Shown piece after piece: positions 45,255-56,021 of a DNA stretch of 64,000 bases. Made by a program: the position numbers and the translations under genes. This DNA comes from Branchinecta lynchi (taxonomy: Eukaryota > Arthropoda > Branchiopoda > Anostraca > Branchinectidae): positions 1,178,001-1,242,000 of the forward strand of contig JAKZAP010000019.1 of NCBI GenBank assembly GCA_023053575.1. The letters run 5' to 3'. The stretch's first letter is position 1; every line of letters begins with the position of its first letter. Under the pieces are notes generated by a model. The model saw nothing but the letters and a program-made list of their open reading frames with translations. It ran no database searches and was not told the DNA's origin.

Positions 45255-46430
45255 TTGACCAGAATAAACCGTGGGTTTATAAGAAGGAAAACGCGGACTT
45301 TATAAATAGTGTCCAGGTCTGTATACGGACTGCAAGACTAGAATGCCCAGGTTTTGTTATGGACTTTAAATTAACAGAAGCGTAAACACTAGCAGTAATT
45401 AATTCCCTTTAAACCAAAGTTTTCACTTCAGCTATCCAGAACTATTGAGTTAATCACGTCCTTTACCACCAGCTCTCTCCTCCCCCTCGAGAAGTAAGTA
45501 TAAAGTTACCATGGGATACAGGTGACCTGATTAGCTGATATTATTGGAAGGTGTTAGCTTGGGTCATGAAGCTCTGATAATAATCATTGCGAGTGTCACG
45601 AAGGAAGAAAGACGGTGGAACGCTGTCAGCAGCTTGTCACGCCAACACGAAGGTGTATAGAAAGGTAGCTGAAAAGTGGCCAACGCTATATTTGCTGAGT
45701 CTGGCTTTCGCAAATTCTTTCTATGACATAGCATTCATACATCGTCAACCAGCCCATTCTTCAAGCATTATTCCTAGATATTTACAGAAACAGTGATTTA
45801 ACCTGTCGATTTAGGTCTCAAATCAAAACGTTGGTCTGAATTCGGTAAGACCGGATATCAAAATAGTTTTGCATCCTATATTTCTCAAGAGGTTCCGTCT
45901 TTGCAATATCAAGCCAAACCAGACGCGTGAGGTGAGGTGAGGCCAAGACAGACTCCGACGCAAAGCTCTACGCAGTACTATTATCCGACTTATTTGCTTT
46001 CTTTGCAAATGACACTGTAAAGGGCAAAAAACAAACTGAGTAAAATTAAGGCAATTTGTTGATAGAGCCAGGAAAACCTTGCGACTTTACCAAAATAACC
46101 ATTGCAACAAATATGTGTCATGGACTGCTACCCTTCAGTTACCGCTTTAAGGTCAACGGCAGAACAAAATACAATGATCAACAGTATTCGTCGGGGTTGC
46201 CATGCATGGTGATCTGTCGCCAAATTTAGATATTTTTCTGTTTGATGGATTTTGTTTCGGGTTATTTGACCTAGCGAAAATAAAATTTCAGTATTTTAGC
46301 ACAAATCACGAACTCTAAAATATTTGGGTGCGGCAGGTCAGTTTTTTTATCTGTATTTATTCAGTCTAGGTGAAGTCTTAGTTTACCTTTTTTTTTGTCC
46401 ATAAGAAGTAGCATAAGAAGATTACAGGTT
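45255..46430. other. No gene seen
   Basis: No convincing exon. Confidence 0.35.
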
Positions 46431-46560
46431 TTTTCTTTCCCCGAAGTTGAACAAGAGAATTGGAAGCCTGACGAGGACCCTTGCCAAGAAGGGCCGAAAT
46501 ATCGCTTATGAAGAATCTTAGCTGACGTATCCGTAGAAAACATTGCTGGAATAAAAGCAT
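46431..46560 (+). repeat. Hammerhead-bearing repeat, single copy
   Basis: TTCTTTCCCCGAAGTTGAAC upstream block, hammerhead (46464-46525), then GACGTATCCGTAGAAAACAT. Same order as 47017-47120. Confidence 0.8.
46464..46525 (+). ncRNA. Candidate hammerhead ribozyme
   Basis: CTGACGA (46468-46474), stem II GGACCC/GGGCC with loop TTGCCAAGAA, GAAA (46496-46499), then TTA|GCTG with predicted cleavage after 46520. Stem I pairs AGC with GCT. All universally conserved core bases are present. Hammerheads of this type I form occur in Penelope-like retroelements and retrozymes; the association is established, activity here is not tested. Confidence 0.75.
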
Positions 46561-46907
46561 CAAATGGCTGTACTTTAACAAGCATTTACAGCCCAGGATA
46601 ATCTAAAAACGGTACTTAAGCTACTGGAACAAACCCCAGCATTACTAGATTGTGTTGAATTTGCTCAGATGAATGGAGTGGAAATCAATCAATGCCCCCA
46701 AAAACACCGACTCAACAAAATTCTGGACTTGAGCAAGCTGACACAACTTTGCTGCTACTTCTTCTTCTAGTGATTATTTTTTTAAGAAAAGTTCAGTTGT
46801 TTGTTTCGGGCTCGGCAACCCTGGTAGTCTTGCAACTTGAGATAAATATTCTTTGAGCCTAAGCTGGCTTTGAAACATTTATTCAAACAATGTTTGCAAC
46901 GGATACG

Positions 46908-46970
46908 TCAGCTATGATTTTTCATCAGCGATATTTCGGCCCTTCTTGGCAAGGGTCCTCGTCAGGCTGT
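46908..46970 (-). ncRNA. Candidate hammerhead ribozyme, minus arm
   Basis: Mirror of 47046-47108. CTGACGA occupies 46965-46959 on the minus strand, with predicted cleavage after 46913. Core identical to the plus-strand arm. Confidence 0.78.
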
Positions 46971-47045
46971 CAATCTTCTGGTTCAACTTCAGGGAAAGAA
47001 ACAAACCTGTAATCCTTCCTTCCCCGAAGTTGAACCAGAAGATTG

Positions 47046-47108
47046 ACAGCCTGACGAGGACCCTTGCCAAGAAGGGCCGAAATATCGCTGATGAAAAATC
47101 ATAGCTGA
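47046..47108 (+). ncRNA. Candidate hammerhead ribozyme, plus arm
   Basis: Stem I CAGC/GCTG. CTGACGA at 47051-47057, stem II GGACCC/GGGCC (one A-G mismatch), GAAA at 47079-47082, short stem III, ATA|GCTG with predicted cleavage after 47103. The conserved core is complete. Confidence 0.78.
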
Positions 47109-47135
47109 CGTATCCGTTGCAAACATTGTTTGAAT

Positions 47136-47687
47136 CAACTTGAGATACTAGAGAGTTGCGATATTCGGGTGATTCAAACTATCATGTTCAGCAATCCTAG
47201 TTGGTCAAGTTTTTCATAGTATACTTATACGTTTTTCATAGTATACCGATTATATTATCGAAGCATGAGGGGATGAGATTGTGTCGTTCCACCTTAGGTA
47301 CATATGAAAGATGTTAATTTCATTCTATCCGTGACAAAAACGTGGTCGACTTTTTTTTTAGTTTCCGCTTATTGATCTCCAACAGGACAGTTCCGATGAT
47401 AAATTGTCTAGGCTAGATTTTCTGCATTTGAATCAATAAAAAGAATATTAAATTTTTTGTGGAAGTTCAATGATGGTAGGCTACACAAGATCCGGTCCGA
47501 AACTGACCAACATTATTCTTCCGTCGAACCCTCACTGTTTCCTGAAGACAAGTTCCAATTCTTCTTTCAACCCTTTTTCGGAATGAGAGCCCTCGTCCCA
47601 TCACGAACATTTAATATAAAACAAGAATATCGACCCTTCAACAATCCAAACTGCGTTCTAAGCTGAAATTTTAACAATTTGTCTGAT
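47136..47687. other. No gene seen
   Basis: Unassigned. Confidence 0.35.
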
Positions 47688-47984
47688 TTACGGCGTTTCC
47701 CAGTCCCAGTTCCCAAACCTGAAAAGATTCATTGGAGTGAACTGACAAGTTTCTAGCATTTCTTGAGGAGGTTTTAATAATGGTCCCATTGTCTGCATTC
47801 CCCTTGTTCCATTCAGACAGTTAACATAGGACACAAATCCATTATTCTTCAAGAAAAAATACACAGGTTTCTCGCGCTGGAACAGTGGCATGCAGACAGT
47901 AGGAATTTCCAAGATGCGTTTAACTGGCATAGAACTATGGACCATTAGCTCCAAAGAGAACATTGTTCGAATATCTGAAGAGAC
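47688..47984 (-). CDS. Possible exon, unknown product
   Basis: On the minus strand a CAG acceptor at 47987-47985 opens a frame of 98 codons to a stop at 47688. The protein looks ordinary (LEIPTVCMPLF, VYFFLKNNGFVSYVN, LLKPPQEMLETCQF, ending FGNWDWETP) but I recognise no domain. The polypyrimidine tract is weak. It starts in phase 0, whereas the exon at 52244-52088 ends in phase 1, so they cannot be directly joined. A chance open frame is a real alternative. Confidence 0.22.
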   Translation of the reverse strand, partial: VSSDIRTMFSLELMVHSSMPVKRILEIPTVCMPLFQREKPVYFFLKNNGFVSYVNCLNGTRGMQTMGPLLKPPQEMLETCQFTPMNLFRFGNWDWETP

Positions 47985-48944
47985 CTGCGATCAAAATCAA
48001 GGTCCGTGTCAAAACCTGGACTTCTTAATCCTAGTCAAAGTTGAACTCTTGATTCATACAAATCCAGCCTCTGTTGTAGAAACATTTTGTTCTACATATC
48101 AACTAATTTTGGACAAAGAACAGGAATAAAAATGAACGAAGACACTGAAAATAGTCGCAAGGAAGGGCATATTTAAGTTGATGATATTCAAAATCAGACA
48201 CATTGCTAATCATTCAGAATTAGCTTAAGAATCCCGGTGTCGCCGAAAGGCGTCCAGGTGGTGATCTAAAGGGCTAGACATGTGCCTGTTTGTCTTGATG
48301 ATGAGGTGATGGACCGAATGAAAAGATCAAAGACAATATTTGTTGGTGACGTTGTTCGAAACAGCCTGTAATAGGTTGTGTGCCTTCAAAGTGGACAGAC
48401 ACTGCGAGAATTCATGCATAGGCGTTCTTTCTTTTTGGGAATTCAAAATAGAATATATGTATGCCCATGTTGCAAAACTGGAACGATAAGCTAAGCAGTG
48501 AACATTTAATGGGAGTAAAATTATTCGGAATGAAATTCTTCGGCCTTCATAACATTTAAACAAGTATGAGCAATTACTTACAAACACAATCTATGGGTTG
48601 ATATTACAGAATGTTTCCGTTATTGCCTTTTAAGCCGTTTCTGTCGTCATTTCAAACCATGCTTCGTTTTATGTTTTACATAAACATAGCACTTACAGTC
48701 TAACAGTTTTTCTGTGACATGACCGGTGTGTTATCCCGTTTTGTTGAAACTGCGCTTATGTAAATATTATCGTAGTACTTTTATCAAACGCAGAGTATCC
48801 AAGCTTTTCCACATCTTTCTTCTCCAAACATATTCGAATCTGACATTCCAAAAGACACGTTCAATCACCTCCGCAACTTAGATTTTGCCAAACGAATTGG
48901 CGTAATCTACACAGAAAGCAGAGAAACACAGAAGTAGTAAAATA
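47985..48944. other. No gene accepted
   Basis: A minus-strand open frame at 48327-48587 lacks recognisable features. Confidence 0.35.
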
Positions 48945-49380
48945 ACTTTCTTGTTCTTAAAGGACCCCTCTCGCTTATTCTGCCGTTTATAATATACATA
49001 GCTCCCTTATGGAATTATAAGCTTCTATAATCCCCAGCTTTCTCCATTGTGTCGTTTTGTCCCTACGAATTTTTAGCACTTTTTCTGCCGTGCCGAGTTT
49101 TGTCCGTCACAAACACAAAGTTTGCCGAAATCTTCATCGAACTCTTTCACACATAAGAACATGAGAATCTTCTGTTTTTGTCTTCTTTTATTCGCTTAGT
49201 TTTCCCACTTTTAAACCACCGCGTGTTCAGTTTTCAAACATTTTGCGCCCAGCCACCGCGTAGAAAAGCAGGAAGGCTAGATTGACTCGACAAGCACTAA
49301 CAAGAAAAGCACGAAATTCATACGGAAAGTAATGGTATTTCCGAAAAAAAAAATCTGATCCATTTCACAGTGGAAAGATC
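48945..49380. repeat. Dispersed repeat, copy 2
   Basis: Partner of 178-520, with about 90 extra bases near 49140-49220. Confidence 0.6.
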
Positions 49381-49814
49381 TTTTTTAGTAAGAGTTGTGC
49401 TTTAACAGTATACTTGACATCCAAACAACAAGATCAGCTATAAAGACAGTGCGATATACTTCTTGCATTCGTTATATGAATTTCAGAGATTGAGTGACGT
49501 AGGTATATAATTGTGGGATCGGACAGGAACAATGCCACGCCCAGTGGCCACAATATTGCACACTCCTAAGATTCGAGGTCAGGTTCCCCAACAAGATAGC
49601 TTCAGGAGGTCTTGTTTATCGCATTATATTTATGTTATGTAGTCTATGTAGTACAAATAAATGAATGAATGAATGGTTACTGCTTAAAATAGGCAGGATA
49701 TACGAGAGCTAAAAGTCATCATCAAAGAGGAACAAATAATTCATCACATTTAGTTTTACTTTAAACATGACTTGCTCTCCGCCTATCTACCTATCATTTG
49801 GACCGATTCAAAAT
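49381..49814. other. No gene; retroposon tail
   Basis: AAATAAATGAATGAATGAAT at 49655 is a retroposon tail. Otherwise unassigned. Confidence 0.45.
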
Positions 49815-50000
49815 TATAACATATATATTTATATTATATATTTTATTTATAACCCGCCAAATACAGAATGTGGTAGCGGAGTAAAGGGAATAACGCGAAA
49901 TAACACAAGATAAATAACAGTATTAACACACACACAAATTTAGACATAATTACTAACTGGGCCAGACAAATTCATGAAAAACATGATGTACTCGAAGACC
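49815..50000 (-). mobile_element. LINE 3' end, minus strand
   Basis: Minus-strand reading CTCCGCTACC...GGCGGGTTATAAATAAAA matches the 3' end at 57020-57060 (CTCCGC, hairpin, GCGGGTTATAAATAAATA). The upper border is approximate. Confidence 0.6.
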
Positions 50001-50148
50001 AGGATAACGAGATGTAGATAGTACTAACGCCGACGATTTCTCCACTGTCTTCACAAAAACTGACCTTAAAAACTTGTTCAGTGTATAAAAATACCAGTGT
50101 CTTCATGAAAATTAACTGTCTTTCAGTTAAAACTTAATAGCCCCCTTA

Positions 50149-50532
50149 CACTGTCAGAAGTTTCATGACAAATTGCTCATAATACTTTCAAGAATAACAC
50201 CTTTTCACTTAGCAATAAAGTGTTATGACCAATTAAGTTTATACTATTTCGTGCCTTTCGTGATCTCCAACAACACCTTCAATAGGTAAAAATACTACAC
50301 TGTCAGAAGTTACATAACGACAAGAGAAGGATGTGCGGTTTCAACAGATAACACTTTGGGATGTTATCTGTTATGTTTCTTTCGTTCCCGTTAGTATTTT
50401 TTTTACCAATTGAAGGTTTTGTTGGAGATCTAGGCACGAAATAGTGCAAACTTAATTGGTTGTAACACTTTATTTCTAAGTGAAAAGGTGTTATTCTCGA
50501 AAGTGTTATACGCTATCTTTTATGAAACGTGT
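50149..50532. mobile_element. Palindromic CACTGTCAGAAG-family element with a nested piece
   Basis: Left end CACTGTCAGAAGTTTCATGA after TA; degenerate right end TTTTATGAAACGTGTA. Long inverse arms (AACACCTTTTCACTTAG...CTAAGTGAAAAGGTGTT; CACGAAATAGTNNAAACTTA) surround a second left end of the family at 50298 that runs to about 50378. Confidence 0.65.
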
Positions 50533-52087
50533 ATATCTAGCCATGAGCGGCTTCGACTTCGATTTTAACCCAACTCCCCCCATGATCAGAGGTGCGCGCG
50601 TCTGCAAATCCTGACCCATGGTCATTAGCAAGATATATAAGAATCCTAGTAGATCAAATTGATGGTCTTGCTAATGTGATGAAAAGCAGAGCCCTTGATA
50701 GTCGGGTCTAGCCTTTTGCCAGTCTGTGATCTCTTGAAAACCATTCAGCCCATACAACGCCCTCGGGCATTGACATAATCACCCAGCCTTTTTCAAGGAG
50801 CAGGATATGTTTTGTAACAGGTAATTCAGCCCGGTCCCAATTTACAAACAAAGCACACCACTCCCTTTCAACGACATGCTTGTTTATGTAAGAAGACCTT
50901 CATCTGACATTTTGTTTAGGGAAATCTTAACAAGGAAGACAAATTGGGTAAACCAAGCCTGGGTTGCCAGGACTAAGTCAAAAACATAGCTAGTATTGCC
51001 AAGTCTCCGTTAAAAGCAAGACCAAACCTGGATAATATTCAGTATATATATTTATAGCAGATGTTGCAGTTTCTTCTATTGTACTCTTTCAGTGGGACAC
51101 CGACAAAGCTCTCTAAATTCAGTGACATTTTCCTCGACATTGAGTTATAAGTAGTAGTTGCCCGTGTTTCCTGCATGACGCGTAAGACTAGTTTCCTTAA
51201 AGGTGCCAAAAAGTGAAAAAGGTGGCGAAAGGGGACAGGTTTTTGGTTTTTCCAGAGCTTGTCACCCTTTGGGAAAAACTGTCGACATACACGGATAACT
51301 TCATTGTCTTATCATTGACTAATTGTTGCGTTCTGATGGCTGATCATCTGACAATGATCATTCATTGACTGATCATGTCGACCCAAGGCAGAGTTACGAT
51401 GATTGCTAATGATGAGTAGAGTCGTATGTGTTAACACATATTTCACGTTCTGTCTCGCTTGCACAAAGGATCCATAAACGTTCTTCGATAACTTAGTTAG
51501 ACACATGAGCTTTCGCCTATACATGCATACCAAAAAAGAAATATATATCGAATATCCGTATTCTCAAGCCAGAAACAAATGAAAGAAACCATCCATGTAA
51601 TACATCTTTATTTTCTTTTTGTCAAATAAAAGAAAACTGATAATGTTCGAAGCAGAGCCTGCAAGACACCGTCTACCTGCAAATCATCTAGCAGAAAGTG
51701 AGGAAATTTGGAATGGGCGGTTTTCTAACGGAAGGGTCTGAATCCGAACTAGGGTTTTGCTGTTCAAACTCCAATATAACTTTTTTCCTAATTTTATGAA
51801 ATTACTGTTGCACTTTTGTGTACTACTTTGGTGATTGATAGCCTACTAATAAACCTTGGTCCTCGAAGAAGATCGGCTTCGACAAATCGAATAAAATGCA
51901 ATTTTGGATAACTATGAACAATACGTAACAGGTCTCTTGGTTATTTGTGCATTACTTCTTCAGGTAGGCTAAAAGTGGCGACAAGCTAAAAGCTTAACCC
52001 CAAATGTAATAATAAAAAAACAAAAAAATATCTTCGTTTTTATATATTTGTCTTCTACTAAATAGCGTATGGTATTACAGTACTTAC
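50533..52087. other. No gene seen; intron or intergenic
   Basis: Lies downstream (minus strand) of the exon at 52244-52088 and may be intron. I found no matching next exon. Confidence 0.35.
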
Positions 52088-52244
52088 AGCCACAGTTGAA
52101 ATCCTCCTTGGTTTTAGTTTTGTATATAATCGGAACAACTCCTTCGATGTCATCGAAGCGCATATCCTGATTCTGGAAACCTTTGGGGTCACCTGTTTGG
52201 TATCCTGTAGGGGCCCTCACCACTGGGGGAACACCGTCAACCAT
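52088..52244 (-). CDS. Likely first coding exon, unknown protein
   Basis: Minus strand: AAAATGG context at ATG 52244, 52 open codons, then T|GTAAGTACT, a near-ideal splice donor at 52087 (phase 1). Codons end in G or C more often than the surrounding AT-rich DNA, and the protein is well mixed: MVDGVPPVVRAPTGYQ, TGDPKGFQNQDMRFDD, then KTKTKEDFNCG. No signal peptide, membrane segment or known domain. Beyond the donor the frame runs on into a lysine- and phenylalanine-rich AT-rich tail, typical of intron. An in-frame upstream ATG at 52295 would add 17 residues; I chose 52244 for its better context. I cannot name the family. Confidence 0.55.
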
Positions 52245-52475
52245 TTTTATGAATTTTTTCCAACTAGAAAACAATATTTGTTGGCTCTCTTCCACCAGTA
52301 TATCCTAACCTAACGATTTCATAGCCAAACTACCAAGGACGAGTGTTTGTTTTTCCTTTCACTAATTTCAAACACGAAATGGTATAACCCCCCCCCCCCC
52401 CTAGGAAGCTTGAATCCAGTTATGTGTCCAAACTATTGTAATTTAAACCTTTTGCATCTGAACCAGAAATAATAA

Positions 52476-52779
52476 CCGATGAAAAATTTATCTCAAAATA
52501 GTACTATGAAGTAGTACGAAAAAGTTGCATGCAGTACTAACGATGCTACTACATGCTTCTACTTCAAGGCTACCTTGTTACTGCATACTACTATATGCTA
52601 CTATTAGCGAGACTGGATGCTACTATGGCAAGACAGGATGCTACTGGATACTACTACATAAGATTGGACCAGTCTGAGGCACATTAAACGATAGCATTCT
52701 TTGCTATTACATAGTATTACATGCAACGTTTTCGTACTACTACCATGCTACTATACGCAGGCTACAAATTTTTCATCGG
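52476..52779. mobile_element. TAC-rich TIR element, copy 2 (uninterrupted)
   Basis: CCGATGAAAAATTT and its inverse at the ends. About 304 bp. Contains the single AGTCTGAG (52670-52677) that is the empty site for 12026-12329. Confidence 0.78.
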
Positions 52780-52958
52780 GATCAAAAACATATTGTCTTA
52801 GCTGGTTGTTCCATTCCTGAATACAGTTATGTATGGCATTTTCATCCAGCTATCCTCTCAGACGGAAACGTGATCCAAACATAAATTACGTATGCCTCAG
52901 GTTGTTACTGAAAGGTCTTCCATTTTCGGTCATCTCCTCTTCACTGGGAGAGTTAATT

Positions 52959-53033
52959 ATGGATTTAACGGTAGAAATAGCTGCTATTAAATCACGGCTT
53001 AGAAGAATGCTGATCGAGAATTACAAAAGTCGG
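52959..53033 (+). CDS. Possible short first exon
   Basis: ATG 52959 opens 25 codons (MDLTVEIAAIKS, then a basic segment) ending at CGG|GTAAGT. The donor is good, but the exon is short, no acceptor partner was found and no domain is recognisable. Chance is possible. Confidence 0.22.
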
Positions 53034-53702
53034 GTAAGTGATTCTGACTTTCCGGTTTTCTCTTATTTTGTTATTTATATAAAGTCTATCGTTATTCCCA
53101 TCTTTGCCTACTTCTATTTCTTCTTTATATATTTATTTTTGTTCAATTGTGACTATGCCTTGGTCTTGCTTTGGTTAGCTGTTTAATATTTATCGGATGA
53201 ATATTATTGTCTATAATTTGTCATGTTGAAGTTATAATTTGTTTTACAATTTTTTTTCGTGTGCGCTCGACTCTGCTCTCAGCAGCGGAAAATGTTTATA
53301 ATACATTTGTTTGTAAATAAATATAACATTGAACCTTGAACCTGACCTAGTATAATTATCAGAATTACTTTTACTCCGAATAATAGAAGTAGGCTACTAA
53401 CAAACTATCTGTTACATAAACGGCAAATAAAGCATTTCTTTCCACTTTTCTCCTGGTTCTAAACAAGGTTTTGTAACAAATTTAAATAACTCAAATGGAC
53501 AAAAACGCAACCGCCGCTGATTTAAAAAAACAAAAATTCTTCCTTCTTTATAGCATTCCATCAAATGCCACCATAGGTTGGCTTTTTACAGTAAAAAACA
53601 AGAACAATATATATAACAACAACCTAAAAGTAGTGGTCCAGCGTCATGCTATGCTGCACTTGTTTGCGAACCTGCGGTCAGTTTCGTTGTATTAACTAAA
53701 GC
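53034..53702. other. No gene accepted
   Basis: A retroposon-like tail (AAATAAATATAACATTGAAC) at about 53315. The open frame at 53495-53695 has no features. Confidence 0.35.
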
Positions 53703-53785
53703 CTGAAGAGGGCCCTTGCCAAGAAGGTCGAGGCATTGCAAAAATAAATCTCAGCTGATGTCCGTTTAGCACCATTCAATATGAC
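53703..53785 (+). repeat. Decayed hammerhead repeat
   Basis: CTGAAGA at 53703-53709, CCCTTGCCAAGAAGG, GAGG where GAAA is required, then CAGCTGATGTCCGTTTAGCA. Inactive by sequence. Confidence 0.6.
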
Positions 53786-54112
53786 CGCTCAAAGTAACCC
53801 ACTTATGGAACAAATTTTGCCTAAAGTATTCCTTTTAACCAAATCTATATAAAGAAACTGTGTGTGCAGCCCACTTTCATATTTACTAAAACAAGAAAAG
53901 TTAGTCTATGTTTTGTTAATCCAAATTTAAAAAGACGGAAAGAGTACCGACAGGTAATGCTACCACCCCTTCAGAAGTATTGACACTTGCTTTTACCACG
54001 GACCCGTTATTTTGATATCTTTGCTAGATTAAATTTATTTAAAAATTAACCATAGACGGGTGAGCGCGCTTTCGGCACCTCACTCGTAGAAACATGTGTT
54101 GTCTTTACAATA

Positions 54113-54481
54113 GTTGCGCTTTTGCAGATACCATGGTATCTGCTACCACGGTAACTGGATCTGCAATTAGTCATTTTAACCGAGGTATCTCATACACGGT
54201 TGCTTTGCAAAAACGACAATTGCCGAAATTGCACTTTTCGAAGTCATCCCAAAACAAAAACTGATATTCAGCCACATCACTAAGTGCCAAACTTCTTTCC
54301 CACCAATTTGACATAAATTGATTAAAGTGAGATGACTTTTTCAGATATCACGATCAGTTACCACGGTCGGACCGTGGTATCTGAAGATCACATACCACGA
54401 TATCTGGCCAGATACCACGATAACTGCAAAAACTCCTTTAGACCGTGGTATCAGATACCATGGTATCTACAAAAATCCAAC
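54113..54481 (+). mobile_element. TA-target TIR element, copy 2
   Basis: GTTGCGCTTTTGCAGATACC at the left, inverse GGTATCTACAAAAATCCAAC at the right, TA on both sides. 369 bp; aligns with 19522-19871 end to end. Confidence 0.8.
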
Positions 54482-54869
54482 TAATACTCTTACAGATAAG
54501 ATCGGAAAAACCTGGCGAGGTAGAAGAGATTGCAGAAAATGATTTCTAGTGACAACCATGGAGTCGTGAGCCCTGGTGGAACCCTTGCTTCTACCAAGAA
54601 CAGATAAGAATCCTCAGAGAGAATGTCTAGTTCGCAGCGGGGCCACCACAAAATTCCGGTTAATAGACAAGATGTGAAGGGTATACCTGCTTTGAGGCTG
54701 AGAAAGCTTTGGAATATCTGATCAGCCTACCGCAAATTGAAGGGTGTTTAAGTTTAGCAGTGAAGCAAAGAATCAGGTTCTGGAATGGAGAAAGCTGTTT
54801 ACACCATTATTTATGAGTCTTTCTTAGTTATAATTTTGGGTGTACTTGTGTCGTTCCCAATGTATACTA

Positions 54870-55193
54870 GTTTCGTTTTTGCAGAAAACATGGTATCTGT
54901 TACCACGATAACTGAATCTACAATTAGTCGTTTTTGGAGTTAGCGTGGTATCTGGTACCACGGCCTAAAGGTGTTTTTGCTGTTATCGTGGTATCTGAAA
55001 GTCATCTCACTTTCATCGGATTTTGTCAAATTCGTGAGAAAGAAGCTTAGCACTTAGTGATGTAACTGGATAGCAGTTTTTCTTTGGGATGACTTTGAAA
55101 AGTGCAATTTCGGCAATAGACATTTCTGCAGAGCAAATCGTGTATCACTTTAGACCGTGGTATCAGATACCATGGTATCTGCAAAAACGCAGC
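54870..55193 (-). mobile_element. TA-target TIR element, copy 3
   Basis: GTTTCGTTTTTGCAGAAAAC left, GGTATCTGCAAAAACGCAGC right, TA flanks. The interior is reversed relative to copies 1 and 2. 324 bp. Confidence 0.78.
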
Positions 55194-55322
55194 TAATATT
55201 CTTTTTGTCTTGCCATGACCCTTGGGAAAGGGGGGGGGGACCCTTTTCGAGCAGTAAAATATCTATCGATCTATCCATAGCTTCTATGCTTTCGGCTAAG
55301 GATGTCGTGTATGTAATATTAC

Positions 55323-55678
55323 GAGCGTGTTCCACCCTTCTAACAATAGTAACTATTAGTTTCTTATTGCAACCTCACAAAAGTTACTACGCTGACCGTT
55401 CCAACCTTCTCGAAATAGTAACTAATAATAACTAGTTGCTTACCATGCTTGGTAGCGTAGTGAGCGTGGTAACTACGAATCTCTGTAACGCGATTGACCA
55501 TTACCCCGTGGAGAAGCCTTGGAGTGGTATTTTACCAAAAATTTAAAAATGTGTTCCAGCCGTGATGCCAAGAAGCCAAAAATCGTGAGGTCACCCCGTG
55601 GAGCTGCTGACATCATGCGAAAGAAGCCACCCTGACATCATGCGTAGTAACTACGGTAAGTAGGGTGGAACACGCGCT
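55323..55678 (-). mobile_element. 3-bp-TSD TIR element, copy 5
   Basis: GAGCGTGTTCCACCC to GGGTGGAACACGCGC. Flanks TAC and TAT (2 of 3). 356 bp; extra block near 55500-55640 with a duplicated GTCACCCCGTGGAG/TACCCCGTGGAGAA segment. Confidence 0.8.
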
Positions 55679-55709
55679 AATTCAGAGGCGTTGGAAAGGA
55701 CCTGAACTG

Positions 55710-55986
55710 TCAGAACTTTGGTAACATTAACACAGGTTGGGGCATCCTTGTTTTAAGCGTCCCGAGAATATCGATGTTTTTGCCCTTTTTTGAACAGAAC
55801 GTTTGAAAGCGTTCTCGAAACTTAGCACTTAAATTATAGCCTCGGTTCCCAGCACAACTTTTAATACAGGTACGCGCATCGCGCAACCATGTGTTATCTT
55901 CAAAATCCTGACTGCTGTAATCCATTGGGTTTTCATTCGTGTTTTCGTTTTCCTTACTTTCGTCACTGTCTAAACCACCACAACAC
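55710..55986 (-). CDS. Possible terminal exon, unknown product
   Basis: Minus strand: acceptor TTACAG before 55986, then 92 open codons to TGA at 55710. The protein starts with a cysteine and acidic/Asn stretch (DSDESKENENTNENP), continues with WLRDARTCIKSC and NLSAKFRERFQTFCSKKGKN, and ends PVLMLPKF. No known domain. Just upstream a GTAAGTACG donor (56021-56013) would define an intron of only 35 bp, with a compatible phase but a short upstream frame. A real but unidentified gene end or a chance frame. Confidence 0.33.
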
Positions 55987-56021
55987 CTGTAATCCTATCA
56001 AACATGCAAGTTCGTACTTAC

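Larger units (their letters stand above)
46881..47135. repeat. Perfect 110-bp inverted repeat of hammerhead unit
   Basis: 46881-46990 is the exact reverse complement of 47026-47135, with a 35-bp spacer. Each arm contains the complete hammerhead and its upstream GAAGTTGAAC block. Base-perfect arms imply recent formation or gene conversion. Confidence 0.95.

Noticed and set aside
47688..52244. One gene joining the exons at 52244-52088 and 47984-47688
   Set aside because: The splice phases do not match and no linking exon was found.
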